Source of the DNA: Streptomyces halobius
GTDB lineage: Bacteria > Actinomycetota > Actinomycetes > Streptomycetales > Streptomycetaceae
NCBI RefSeq assembly: GCF_023277745.1
Contig: NZ_CP086322.1
Span: 6,510,001-6,574,000 of the forward strand
Reading direction: 5' to 3'
DNA length: 64,000 nt
Positions 50,101 to 57,421 of the stretch are shown here, in pieces (position 1 is the first letter of the stretch; every line of letters begins with the position of its first letter). A program made the position numbers and the translations under genes. The notes under the pieces were generated by a model that was not told where the DNA came from, did no database searches, and saw nothing but the letters and a program-made list of their open reading frames with translations.

Positions 50101-50493
50101 GAGGCCGAGGGTGAAGGGGGCCGCGGCCTGGGCCGCGATGATTTCGGCGGCCAGGATCACCAACTGGGTGATGACGGCGATTTTCATGCCGATGACCAGG
50201 GCGGCAGCGGCCTCGAAGGTGAAGGCGATGACTTCGGCGGCTTGGGCGGCGTCGTCGAAGTAGCCCGAACCACCGGAGAACTTCTCCCAGGCTTTGCTGA
50301 ACCCTTCGACGGAATCGCCGGCGTTGGCGCCGAGTACGTTGGCCGCGTAGGTGGCGCCGCGGGACTGGTGCCCCTCCACCTCTGCTGCGAACTGACGCCA
50401 CACCTGGGCGCATTCGATGAGTTTGTCCTCGTCCGCGGTCGGCCAGTTGAAGCCGAGCATCTCCAGGACCCACTCGACAGAGTTCGGCAGCAT
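44191..50493 (-). CDS. Polymorphic toxin: CpnT-like N-domain, two papain-fold modules, C-terminal deaminase-like domain
   Basis: 2100 residues from ATG 50493; a TTG three codons earlier has better-placed GGGGGAG. Residues 1-210: WXG100/CpnT-like helical domain (LPNSVEWVLEMLGFNWP, WEKFSGGSGYF, hydrophobic helices 80-145). About 230-970: disordered stalk, first Ser/Gly, then Pro/Thr with 20-residue repeats, then Gln/His. About 1000-1200: papain-fold module 1 with Cys1071, His1168, Asp1183. A Gln-rich link. About 1475-1610: module 2 with Cys1492, His1581, Asp1596. Residues 1700-2000: C-terminal domain with H1899-S-E1901 and P1930-C1931...C1942, a deaminase pattern, then a charged coiled coil. 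Probably secreted by the type VII system; the C-terminus is the likely toxic part, the papain modules may be glutamine deamidases or processing peptidases. Confidence 0.82.
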   Translation of the reverse strand: MLPNSVEWVLEMLGFNWPTADEDKLIECAQVWRQFAAEVEGHQSRGATYAANVLGANAGDSVEGFSKAWEKFSGGSGYFDDAAQAAEVIAFTFEAAAALVIGMKIAVITQLVILAAEIIAAQAAAPFTLGLSEIGGAAATLATREVVRRILKEVAKQLLDAIMEAAKEPVISALEAMASDLIAQTVNQNFGAQNGYDLGRTAKEGQKAATDAIKNTGETLGESLRDGAGSRAGRRARGGLESAAGHGSDGADGGDGADGAGSGDSGGSGSNTSSSDGGSSSSNGGSSNGGSSTSGGGSSAGDGGSSSGSGSSSSNDSGSSSDGGGSGSTSNDSSSSNSSSGGGRSGSDSGGSTSHTPRASDNAGTSTNPTGTSSKPSPDSPANSPDSTPDTPRAEPLPPPEQRSPFDEGYQGGNDSPYGTPNTPDSGSTPESGGTPDGSPSPDTSRPDPDSISTQPAPDTTPDAARPAPDTISTQPAPDNTPDSARPNPDTISTQPAPDNTPGARPAPEPISTQPTPDQSPHQGGTSHPDTPQSPTPTPAPAPEPAPAPAPEPTPSALTDPVAGNPPSYGDPTPSNAPHDGTGNGDNSATGSGGRTSMPHVGGTAPQGAPVHHTPSANQPIGQRDPAPGDPMPTVRDENDTTVTTQSADTMTAPPPTQRAADPTSTPSPAPQQAQPSNTPQANGPMTGAMPPQGGGPGTTTPGGTPANGSGNPSARPNRRPDGSQAVRDVTQQPTPERPAYNPRLDGPRRDAPTSPPGNDRRPDGSQTVQDHTQRTSPHSPPHNPRLDGPARSDNSQPETPDTPRPDSPRQADSNRPPQPPAHPSSDTTHPDTNRPDGDRPDTTRPEATQHNPTRPDAARSDSPTRPDAPQQPAPTRADRLQSDATNQAPSDPGTQAPAAPNPNSPHPHQQSNQHQHQQSQRPQQQPQHHSQPTLQSHTPTQQQTPQQTPQQHPQHQSQQQPIQQQPVPHQQPAPHHPDANQTQPLPHQQQQQQAPVPQPSNLRSHTDVRIGLNVQPNGLYSPFPHDQQALEASFPRYPDGTPRAFNDPFQPWAQLQNDGGHTVLGRSNNCADCTRSFMESWYGNPQVSAVRTYDPDGKGGIDRASGEREGTRNIEEYTGAKFRNSGPNSKDGYHQIADDLRKAGPGAAAAVLVTWPDKPNGDPGGAHVFNAVNHNGKVVWVDSQTGKVSEQPINTAAKNVWHLVLDADRKPFDPTTAQNQTPQQQTPQNQQQANTQQNQQQAQAQAQQQAQAQAQHAQPHPQQQQQPSPYTQQQQQQQQPGPYQQPHPQQPGPYAQQPHQQQPGPYTQQPHQQPQTRNPHQQQAPHHPQNPQHPAAAPETGDSSPTLDAERPDDHIEPDATDTTPRPDDANRAPRPEESAEGNEAPSAHKDGPGANHDESDNKDRSDHADHSNRTDQDDQRDKAEHPPASETRNRERPGGLEGPTDQHQQHVENNVPKDDNGTPEHAPAPAHWADTINNPGPDAPGRNNNCVDAALAAADTYAGNPTAAAHRTPDTNPDGTPSDHGETNGRNRIENTLGARFNDYGNGPNAFNRLENTLRNNGHGSQAVIVTQDNNGRAHAWNVVNHNGTITYVDAQTGQRSNKPLHDGTNGVHAIPLDANRHPLNDHPTGGKSTDDHATENNRRPAAEPAGATGDGSKFDQERTRGSAQFGETQDGDQRHYGQLGEDSQRRLRESHDVRQVGLEGALTPLRAWANDGSLYRAAEEAHANGKITFNRLRQLLKGFDELDEGTQLAVIGGIGRLSSAYHGAHAVGESPVSMDPGRTKAAAPEGTSSKPGHALHESHVVGGQGPSADARAYAVRQEAGGKNATDSAVEKIDNDFLDLRSRHGQGVLQPDMSGKNYAVLMMEERDKDGNLVDIHYVIDSSIPGSSEHHHDHSEPHLGEWARQVEEKHGDRFKAVRMYTEFEPCGDKTGTGGANCSDYLTHEMDRDTDGRARSNRARIKRGLAVPEGQPKNPLIVDYGIGYRKGPTDGEVGPRANLAEAEQKVNEAKSAVEKSKQEGSDTLKEDRARLREAREELKEAKQMEAAARAAGNPDRARVKEEFDRDMSQYRGELLRIWMAAARAKDAGVVPPQTTP
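48952..49188 (-). repeat. 20-residue tandem repeats in the toxin stalk
   Basis: Four units with a period of 60 bp (first one 57) encode variations of PDTISTQPAPDNTPDSARPA. The repeat is in frame and part of the Pro/Thr-rich linker of the toxin. Confidence 0.85.
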
Positions 50494-50601
50494 GATGGAC
50501 AAGGTGGAACTCCCCCGTGAATGTTGTGTGTGGCATATGGGGCGGGCAGGAAGCAGCGAATCCTGGCCGCCTCTCAACCAAGGACCGGCGAACCGAAGGC
50601 T

Positions 50602-51114
50602 TTACAAGAATTCCGCACGGCGCGTAACCGTGTCCGGGGGCGGCTGCTTCGTCGGGTCCTGCCACGCCTGCTTGTTCTCGACGTGCTGCTTCATCAGCGA
50701 CTCGCTGAAGTCCTCGCCCTCCGCGTAATTCGTGGACATCGACGTCAGGGCCTTGCCGATTTCCTGGAGTTTGGAGGAGAGGTGGCCCATGGATTCGTTC
50801 ATGCCGTCGCGGACGCCCTCATAGACGACGCCGAACTTCTCGCCGATCTCGTCATCGCCCCACGGCGGCGCACCGTCCTTGCTGGCGAACGACGTCAGAC
50901 CGCCCCAGAACTGCTCGCCGAACGACTTCTCCTCCGGCGCCTTCTCGTTGCTGGGGTCGGCGGGCGGCCCCGCGCCCAACGCGTGCAGCCCGTTCATCAG
51001 CCGCACCACCGACTGGTAGAAGTCGTCGCCCAGCTTCACGAAGTTGGTGCCCTCGGCCTTGAGGGACTCGACATCGGTCTGGAACCCGCCTGCGCCGCCC
51101 ACAACATCCCCCAT
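50602..51114 (-). CDS. WXG100/ESX-like type VII secretion protein
   Basis: 170 residues, mainly helical, no signal peptide: GFQTDVESLKAEGTNFVKLGDDFYQSVVRLMNGL, QFWGGLTSF (W-x-G turn) and a long second helix VVYEGVRDGMNESMGHLSSKLQEIGKALTSMSTNYAEGE. This is the helix-turn-helix of ESAT-6-like partners, with a longer loop. It is 108 bases upstream of the toxin start and probably forms the secretion complex with the toxin's N-domain. No ribosome-binding site precedes ATG 51114; a GTG at 51102 is an alternative. Confidence 0.72.
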   Translation of the reverse strand: MGDVVGGAGGFQTDVESLKAEGTNFVKLGDDFYQSVVRLMNGLHALGAGPPADPSNEKAPEEKSFGEQFWGGLTSFASKDGAPPWGDDEIGEKFGVVYEGVRDGMNESMGHLSSKLQEIGKALTSMSTNYAEGEDFSESLMKQHVENKQAWQDPTKQPPPDTVTRRAEFL

Positions 51115-51208
51115 GTTGGTAATGGTTACTCCATGAAATCGTCAAGCCAAAGCTTAACGGGCGCCACTGACACACCACCAGGACTCTCCTGGTGAGCAGC
51201 TGTCGAGC

Positions 51209-51586
51209 TCAGGCGCCGTTCGGACGGTAGGTCCCGTGGTAGAGCTCCACCGCGGCCTCCGGTGGGAAGTTGGGCAGGAACGACACCTCGCCGTCGGCCT
51301 TGGCGATGACGACGTTGCTTCCCCCGAGCTCCATGGGAGGGGCGGTGGGGTCCTCGGGGCGCGGCCAGCTCGCGTGGATCAGGTAACCGATGTCGAATTC
51401 GTGCACGAACAGGCCGGACGGCCCGCCGGGTGAGCCGACCTCGCGGAAGTGATTCCGGCCGATCTCCAGTGCCTCGTCAGCGTTCGCCGGTACGGGCTGC
51501 GGTCCGGTCGGTTCGGCCTGCGGGGGAAGCGGGGGAGGTGTGGGGGGCAGGCCGGGAGTGCTGCCCGTCCGTTCGGAATCGGTCAT
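51209..51586 (-). CDS. Small YrhB/Imm35-like protein
   Basis: 125 residues; AAGGAGA lies six bases before the ATG. After a Pro-rich start (about 1-35) the domain reads ADEALEIGRNHFREVG, GLFVHEFDIGYLIHASW, GGSNVVIAKADGEVSFLPNFPPEAAVELYHGTYR, the general pattern of YrhB/Imm35 immunity domains. It is first in the leftward row toxin partner-toxin-immunity. A frameshifted relative is at 41276. Could be an immunity protein or a secretion chaperone. Confidence 0.55.
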   Translation of the reverse strand: MTDSERTGSTPGLPPTPPPLPPQAEPTGPQPVPANADEALEIGRNHFREVGSPGGPSGLFVHEFDIGYLIHASWPRPEDPTAPPMELGGSNVVIAKADGEVSFLPNFPPEAAVELYHGTYRPNGA

Positions 51587-51859
51587 GTGCTGTCTCCTTC
51601 GGCGCTGAATTCGTCGATGGTCAACCTAACTCACGCCGTGGCTGCCCAATTGGTTCACTGGCCCTGCCTGCAGAGGGCAGCCGATGCGCCCAGCGTGGCT
51701 ACCGTCGGAGCATCCATATGCTCAGCGTCGGCAAGGGAACGTCGGCAAGGCGACGTCGGTAAGACGGCGCAGGCAGGACAGCGTTGACAAGGCGGCGTCG
51801 GCAGGCCGGTGCGGTGCGGAGTGGAGCGGCGAGATGAACAGGGACAAAGGACAAGGGAC

Positions 51860-52345
51860 ATGAGCAGCTGCTGGGAGCTGCACGGAGCTGCGGTCCTCCT
51901 GCGGCCTGTGGTGAAGGAGGACATCGCGACGCTCGACCGGATCGTCCGCGAACCGGAGGTCGCCGCCTGGTGGTCCGTTCCCGATGACTACGACGACATG
52001 CTGGCCATCGTCTTGGACGGGCAGGTCATCGGTGCCATCCAGTACGACGAGGAGACCGACCCCGAATTCCGCCACGCGAGCATCGACATCTTCCTCACGA
52101 CAGGCCGCCATGGCCAGGGCCTCGGCACGGACGCCGTACGCACGCTCGCGCGCTGGCTGATCCACGAGCGCGGCCATCACCGCCTGACCATCGACCCCGC
52201 CGTCGCCAACACCGCGGCGGTCAACAGCTATCGCAAGGTCGGCTTCAAACCGGTCGGCATCATGCGCGCATACGGGCGTGACTACCGCACGGGCGGCTGG
52301 GCGGACGGTCTGCTGATGGATCTGCTGGCGGATGAGCTCACCTGA
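51860..52345 (+). CDS. GNAT acetyltransferase, AAC(6')-like
   Basis: 161 residues. VLLRPVVKEDIATLDRIVREPEVAAWWS, QVIGAIQYDEETDPEFRHASIDIFL, GQGLGTDAVRTLARWLIHERGHHRLTIDPAVANTAAVNSYRKVGFKPVGIMR: acetyl-CoA site (Q/RxxGxG/A as RHGQGLGT) intact. Similar to aminoglycoside 6'-N-acetyltransferases but also to general N-acetyltransferases; a resistance role is not proved. ATG 51860. Confidence 0.88.
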   Translation: MSSCWELHGAAVLLRPVVKEDIATLDRIVREPEVAAWWSVPDDYDDMLAIVLDGQVIGAIQYDEETDPEFRHASIDIFLTTGRHGQGLGTDAVRTLARWLIHERGHHRLTIDPAVANTAAVNSYRKVGFKPVGIMRAYGRDYRTGGWADGLLMDLLADELT

Positions 52346-52354
52346 CGGCGTGGT

Positions 52355-52446
52355 CGCCCACCGGTCCTCCGGGGGTCGTCGGGGGTCCTGCCACGCCCGT
52401 TCGCCCACCGGGCTTCCGGGGGCCGTCGGGCCCTGCCACGCTCGTT
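52355..52446 (+). repeat. Two-copy tandem repeat (about 46 bp)
   Basis: CGCCCACCGGTCCTCCGGG... (52355-52401) is followed by a similar copy (52402-52446), both ending CCTGCCACGC-CGTT. It lies between the acetyltransferase and the next gene on the other strand, and has no known function. Confidence 0.6.
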
Positions 52447-52492
52447 CGTCCTTCACGAGACGCCCCGCGCGGCGCACTCGAACCCGTGCAGC

Positions 52493-53316
52493 TCAGCCGA
52501 AGGCAACCCGTTCCAGCCAGAAGTGGAGCAGACGATCGTCGCCGAAGATTTTCAGGCTTGCGCTGTTGGCGGGGCGTCGGCGGTACACGAGCAGCAGGAG
52601 GTCGGTCAGCGGACCGCGCACGGCGACGGTGGCCTTTCCGTGGGCACGGCGCCAGGCGAGGGTGTCGCCGGTGAGGTCGACCAGCCATTCCGCCGCGGCC
52701 TCGGGCGGGGTGTCGGTGGCGTGGAAGTGGAGGGTGCGGTCGGGGCCGAGCAGTTCGCGTCTGTCGGGATGGAAGTCGAAGATCTGCGGCAGCGAGCCGA
52801 GCTCCATCCATTCGTCGAGGGCGTCGAGGGCGACATCGACGTCGACGTCGACGGTGAAGTCGGCACCGACGGCCAGGGCAGCGTCGGCCCGGTGAATGAG
52901 CGTCTCATGGGCCATCCGACGGGCGAAGAAGCTCGTCTTTCCCGCATGGCCGGGCATCGGGTCCACACCTCGGCGTCCGGACCGGCGGCGCGCAGCGTAT
53001 CGGCCAGTTGCGCGGCGCCCTCGGCGAGCCAGGGGTCGAGTACGGCGGGGTCCTCGTCCGTGTACGGGGACAGGTCGCGGAAGTGGTCGTCGGACGGGGA
53101 CCGGGACGCTCGGGTGCGGACGATGGTCTCGACCCAGCGGTGTGAGCCGCCGAGATGGCGTGCGAGCTGGCCCACATTCCAGCCGGGGCAGGAGGGCACG
53201 GGCGTCGTCAGATCCGCGCCCTCCGCGCCCCCGGCGTCGTTGATGAGGGTTCTCAACCGGTCGGACTGGCTGATGATTTCGGCACAGTGGTCGTCGTAGG
53301 TCACATGACGTTTCAT
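52493..53316 (-). pseudogene. Mycothiol-dependent maleylpyruvate isomerase-family gene with a frameshift
   Basis: The N-terminal part (53316 to about 52960) has CAEIISQSDRLRTLINDAGG, TPVPSCPGWNVGQLARHLGGSHRWVETIVR (DinB-like MDMPI_N). The rest, from FFARRMAHETLIHRADAALAVGADF to DRLLHFWLERVAFG at 52493, is in another frame. The break is at the ACCCG near 52960 and equals one lost base. Full length would be about 275 residues, normal for the family, and the metal-binding His residues are kept. It may be a real null allele or a sequencing error in a C-run. Confidence 0.75.
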
Positions 53317-53352
53317 GACGTCACGGTACGGCCCACCACTGAAAATCAGCCG

Positions 53353-55356
53353 CTACAACGTGCGGGCCGCCTCCAGGCGGAAGCGCAGCCGGCAGATGAC
53401 CGCGTCCGTGTCGCGGCGCACCGCGTGGGCGACGACCGCGCCGCGCTGGTTCTGGAGCAGCCGCTGCCAGAGGCGGGCGGGTTCCACCTCCGGGATCAGG
53501 ACGGTGACCCGGGTGCCGGATCCGGCACCCGCGCTCCCGGCCCCGGGCCGGTGTGCGGTCAGGTCCTGGATGTACGCGGCTATCGGCGGTCCCACGGAGC
53601 GTGTGATGGCGGGGAGTTCGAGAAGTTCCACACCCGGGTTCCAGAGTTCCCAGTCGCGGCGCAGCGCCTCTGTGGCCTGGCGGTCCTCGGGGCTGTCGAA
53701 GGTGACGGTGACCGCGACCACCTCATTGCCCAGGGACACCGCCGCATTGAGGGCCTCGCAGGTCAGACGGGAGAGGTGGGAGACGGGAACGAGGACGAGG
53801 GAGCGGTCGCGGCGCGGCGGTTCGGGGACGCGGCCCAGGCCCAGTCGTTCACCGATCCGGGTGTAGGCGCGGTGCACCGCCTCGAAGGCCAGGATGAGGA
53901 GGGGGAGGGCGATGGCGATCAGCCAGGCGCCTTCGGTGAACTTGATGGCCGTGACGACGATGGTCGAGATGCCCGTGAGCAGGGCGCCGAAACCGTTCAG
54001 CAGCGTCTTGCCGCGCCAGCCCGGGGAGCGCTCGGCGCACCAGTGCCGGACCATGCCGACCTGGCAGATGGTGAAGCCGACGAAGACGCCGATGGCATAG
54101 AGAGGGACGAGGGCGTTGACGTCGCCGCCGGAGAACAGGAGCAGGGCCGCGGCGGCTCCCGCCAGAGCGAGTACCCCGTGGCGGTGCACTTGGCGGTCCG
54201 CCTTCAGGGAGAAGACATGCGGCAGGTAGTTGTCCCGGGCGAGCAGGCTCATCAGGACCGGCAAGCCGCCGAAGGACGTGTTCGCGGCGAGGGCCAGCAG
54301 CAGCACGGTCGCGAACTGGATGACGTAGAAACCCCAGTTATGGCCGAGCGCCGCGTCCGCCAGCTGGGCGAGGACGGTGACGCCCTCGACCGGCTGGAGG
54401 TGGAAGCGGCCGATGAGGACGGCGAGGCCGACGAGCATGATGCCGAGGAGCGCGCCCAGTGCGACTTCGGTGCGCTGTGCGCGCTTGGCGGCCGGCGCGC
54501 GGAAGGCAGGTACCGCGTTGGCGACGGCCTCCACACCGGTCAGCGCGGAACAGCCGGACGCGAACGCCTTGAGGAGGAGCAGGGCGCCGACAGCGGTCGC
54601 GTTGTGGGAGAGAACGGAGGCATGGCCGTCGGCGGTGACGGTGGAGGCCGGCGCGTCCCGGAACAGGCCGACGACGATCACCGTAAGGACCGCGCCGACG
54701 AAGACAGCCGTGGGCAGGATGAACGCCTTCGCCGAGTCGGCGATGCCGCGCAGATTGACGGCGGTGACGAGGACCAGCACCGCCAGGCAGATCCACCGCC
54801 GGTCGCCGTAGAGGGAGGGCAGAGCGCTGGTCAGCGCCGCCACTCCGGCCGTCACGGAGACCGCGACGTTCAGGACGTAGTCGAGGATGAGGGAGGCGGC
54901 GGCAACCAGGGCGGTGCGGCGGCCCAGACGGGTTTTGGCCACCGTGTAGGAACCTCCCCCGTCGGGGAAGGCGGCGATCACCTGGCGGTAGGACGCGACC
55001 AGTACGGCGAGCAGCGCGACGATGGCGAGGGTGATGGGCAGGGTGAAGCCGAGCCCGCGGGCACCCGCGGCGGCCAGGACCAGCACGATCGCCTCGGGGC
55101 CGTACGCGACGGAGGCCATCGTGTCGAGGGAGAGGGCGGCCAGGCCCTGGAGCGCGGTGAGGCGGTGACGGGCGTCGGCTTCGGGAGCCGTCCCGTGGGC
55201 CGTGGCGGTGTCGGGAGCCGTCCCGGTGGCGCTGGCAGTAGCGGTATCCGGAGTCGTCCCGGAGGCCTCGGGCGCGACCGGCTCTGCGGCCACGGCGTGG
55301 GTGGCCGGATCCGGGGGCTCCTCGGGCCGGTGTGCGGGTCGGGACACCATCGACAT
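53353..55356 (-). CDS. APC-superfamily permease, KimA-like, with C-terminal USP-like domain
   Basis: 667 residues. After an Ala/Thr/Pro-rich tail come 12 membrane helices beginning LTALQGLAALSLDTMASVAYGPEAIVLVL, comparable to the KimA potassium importer start (LSSVAYGxEEIL). The soluble C-terminal domain (about 510-667) has SLVLVPVSHLSRLTCEALNAAVSLGNEVVAVTVTFD, a universal-stress-like fold. GGAGGT is ten bases before ATG 55356. Probable K+ or amino-acid uptake; the ion is inferred by similarity only. No c-di-AMP riboswitch was recognised upstream. Confidence 0.85.
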   Translation of the reverse strand: MSMVSRPAHRPEEPPDPATHAVAAEPVAPEASGTTPDTATASATGTAPDTATAHGTAPEADARHRLTALQGLAALSLDTMASVAYGPEAIVLVLAAAGARGLGFTLPITLAIVALLAVLVASYRQVIAAFPDGGGSYTVAKTRLGRRTALVAAASLILDYVLNVAVSVTAGVAALTSALPSLYGDRRWICLAVLVLVTAVNLRGIADSAKAFILPTAVFVGAVLTVIVVGLFRDAPASTVTADGHASVLSHNATAVGALLLLKAFASGCSALTGVEAVANAVPAFRAPAAKRAQRTEVALGALLGIMLVGLAVLIGRFHLQPVEGVTVLAQLADAALGHNWGFYVIQFATVLLLALAANTSFGGLPVLMSLLARDNYLPHVFSLKADRQVHRHGVLALAGAAAALLLFSGGDVNALVPLYAIGVFVGFTICQVGMVRHWCAERSPGWRGKTLLNGFGALLTGISTIVVTAIKFTEGAWLIAIALPLLILAFEAVHRAYTRIGERLGLGRVPEPPRRDRSLVLVPVSHLSRLTCEALNAAVSLGNEVVAVTVTFDSPEDRQATEALRRDWELWNPGVELLELPAITRSVGPPIAAYIQDLTAHRPGAGSAGAGSGTRVTVLIPEVEPARLWQRLLQNQRGAVVAHAVRRDTDAVICRLRFRLEAARTL

Positions 55357-55744
55357 CTTTCGTCGTACCTCCGTGCGGCATCGTGCGGGACCAGCTCAGC
55401 GTGCGGGGCGTGCACGGCGGCGGCTTCCGGCCTTGGCGGTCCCCTGGCGGGCGCCGGGGTGTTCTTCACGGGGCCTTGGCGGGGGTGGCGTGACCCGGCT
55501 CGGGACCCGGGAGCGGGCGTTGTCGCCGCCTGCCGCTGCCTGCCGTCGTGGTATGTCCTTGCCGCATCAGTGGTACGCCTTGTGATACAGCCCATCGAGG
55601 TACGCCCCGCGCTATGCCCCGTAGAGGTCCACCTCGTGATACGCCCCATCGGCGCATCAGCGGTACGTCAAGTTTTCCCGTCGCTGTGTCAGCGCCGTAT
55701 CAACGCTTTCGGCGCCCCGGCTCCGCCGCCCTAGCGTCGGCTGT
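55357..55744. other. Intergenic region with repeated GTAC/TATC motifs
   Basis: Divergent gap of 388 bp between the permease and a membrane protein. Between 55545 and 55680 short motifs such as GGTACGCC, GATACGCCCC, GATACAGCCC and CATCAGNGGTACG occur many times. The rest shows nothing recognised. No gene is evident. Confidence 0.5.
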
Positions 55745-56440
55745 ATGGGACGACGACGTGGCCTGGGGCCCGAATTCACGACAGACGACGGGGATGACGG
55801 GGATGAGGCGGGCGCCGGGGGCGTTGCGGGAGCGACGAGAGGGACCGGATATGGGCGCGCGGCAGACAGCCGATCGGCGGTACCCCCACCGCCTTTGTGC
55901 GACCGCGGGACGGCTCATGACCGGACCTGGGCGTCCGAGTTGCGCGCCGCGCTCTGGTGTACAGCCGGACTGCTTGCCCTCTTGCTTGTGGCCGACCTCG
56001 CCAACCGGACTCTCGTCCCGTGGCGTTTTCTCTGCTGGACGGCACTCGCGCTGGTGCTCTTCGCGGTCCTCTACCCGTCACGGGTGACGGCCGACGAGCA
56101 CTGGCTGGCCTCCCGTGGCCTGCTGCGTACTCGCCGGGTCCGTACGGATCTGCTGGTTCTCGTCCGCCGCGGGGACGGGGTGGCCCCGAGGCTGGTGCTC
56201 CGTGACGCGGTGGGCGGCCGCGTCGAGCTGGACCCCAAGGTCCTCACCGCCAACCCGGTGCTGTGGCACCGCCTGGACCAGGGCGTACGCCGGTCTCGCG
56301 GCCGTGGCCTGCTCCGCTGCGGAGCGGCCCCGCTGCAGGCGCTGGCCGATCGTATCGATCATGACGGCGCGCGGGCGGTGTTCGAGGCGTCGGGACTGGA
56401 ACCGGGGACCGGGCGGGAACCGGGTGCGGAGTGGGGCTGA
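55745..56440 (+). CDS. Small membrane protein with PH-like domain
   Basis: 231 residues. Two membrane helices (AALWCTAGLLALLLVADLA and FLCWTALALVLFAVLYP, about residues 69-111) are followed by a cytoplasmic region reminiscent of bacterial PH domains (RVTADEHWLASRGLLRTRRVRTDLLVLV). The first 65 residues are acidic/Gly-rich and disordered. No named family can be given with confidence. Confidence 0.7.
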   Translation: MGRRRGLGPEFTTDDGDDGDEAGAGGVAGATRGTGYGRAADSRSAVPPPPLCDRGTAHDRTWASELRAALWCTAGLLALLLVADLANRTLVPWRFLCWTALALVLFAVLYPSRVTADEHWLASRGLLRTRRVRTDLLVLVRRGDGVAPRLVLRDAVGGRVELDPKVLTANPVLWHRLDQGVRRSRGRGLLRCGAAPLQALADRIDHDGARAVFEASGLEPGTGREPGAEWG

Positions 56441-56576
56441 TTCCGGGAGGCTTCGGGGCCGCAACGGGCTGCATCGGCCCGCATCGGCCTCATCGGGCTG
56501 CATCGGCGAGGGCGTGGGCCCTGGGTGATGACGGCCCGGTGACCTTGCCGGCCCGGACCTGTCGGCCCAGTGGCCG

Positions 56577-57356
56577 TTACCTGCCCTGCATTTCGGCGGC
56601 CGCCCGCAGGTCGCGGTAACGGATCAGGCGGATGCCGCAGAAGTCGTCCGGCCCGTCCGCCGAGTCCATCAGCGCGGCGATGGCCCACAGGACGATGAAG
56701 AGGTAGCCACCCAGCCAGCGGCGGAACAGCCGGGCCAGGCGGGGGCGTGCGCCGGTCTTCTCGTAGATCACCCGGGTGCGGGCGGCGAACTTGCCGATGC
56801 TGGCGCCGGCTGTCCGGGCCAGGACCACATGGTTGAGGAAGCCGAAGCCGAAGCCGCTGCCGAGGGTGATGAGCAGGGCTTTCGCGAAGGGCAGATCGGA
56901 TTCCGAGGAGACGAGGAAGCCGATGAAGAAGGCGGTGAGGGCCAGCAAACCGTCGAGGGTGACCGCCCCGATGCGGCGCATGTCGCCGGCGGCTTTGGGG
57001 ATATGCGGGGCCGCCGCCCGGGAGACGGGTCCCTGCGGGTGAGGAACGGGCGGTTGCTGCTGGTACGGATACTGCTGTGCCTGCTGCTGGCTGTGTGACG
57101 GCTGGCCATACGGCTGCTGGCCGTGCTGCTGCTGTGGGTGCTGTTGGCCGTACGGCTGCTGGGACGGCGGGCCTTGCCGATGCTGCTGCTGAGACGGCGG
57201 GCCTTGCTGGTGCTGCTGGGGCGGTGGACCCGGCTGATACGGCTGCTGATATGGGTTCTGCTGCCCCTGCCCCTGCCCCTGCCCCTGCCCCTGCCCCTGC
57301 CCCTTCCGATGATGTGGCTGCTGAGGCTGCTGCTGCGGAAAGGATCGGTCGTACAT
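56577..57356 (-). CDS. RDD-family membrane protein with Gln/Pro-rich N-terminal tail
   Basis: About 259 residues from ATG 57356 (AAGGA nine bases upstream; 57395 and 57374 are in-frame alternatives). The first 120 residues are Gln/Gly/Pro/Tyr-rich with a (GQ)7 run and PPSQQ, HQQGPPSQQ type repeats. The C-terminal RDD domain has three helices: DMRRIGAVTLDGLLALTAFFIGFLVSS (with the Arg-Asp pair), SGFGFGFLNHVVLARTAGASIGKFAARTRVI, and LFRRWLGGYLFIVLWAIAAL. RDD proteins are of uncertain function; the tail may bind partner proteins. Confidence 0.88.
   Translation of the reverse strand: MYDRSFPQQQPQQPHHRKGQGQGQGQGQGQGQQNPYQQPYQPGPPPQQHQQGPPSQQQHRQGPPSQQPYGQQHPQQQHGQQPYGQPSHSQQQAQQYPYQQQPPVPHPQGPVSRAAAPHIPKAAGDMRRIGAVTLDGLLALTAFFIGFLVSSESDLPFAKALLITLGSGFGFGFLNHVVLARTAGASIGKFAARTRVIYEKTGARPRLARLFRRWLGGYLFIVLWAIAALMDSADGPDDFCGIRLIRYRDLRAAAEMQGR
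57261..57302 (+). repeat. Seven-copy hexanucleotide repeat (CTGCCC)
   Basis: Seven exact CTGCCC units (57261-57302) in the RDD gene encode the (GQ) run. Replication slippage would add or remove two residues without a frameshift. Confidence 0.95.
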
Positions 57357-57421
57357 GGTCACGGATCCTTCCATGGCTGGTATGGATCGTTCCATGGCGC
57401 AGACCGGGCGTCAGCCGCAGG

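Noticed and set aside
44191..50493. Possible CRISPR or VNTR array in the repetitive middle of the toxin gene
   Set aside because: Repeats are in-frame, imperfect, contiguous and coding, without spacers.
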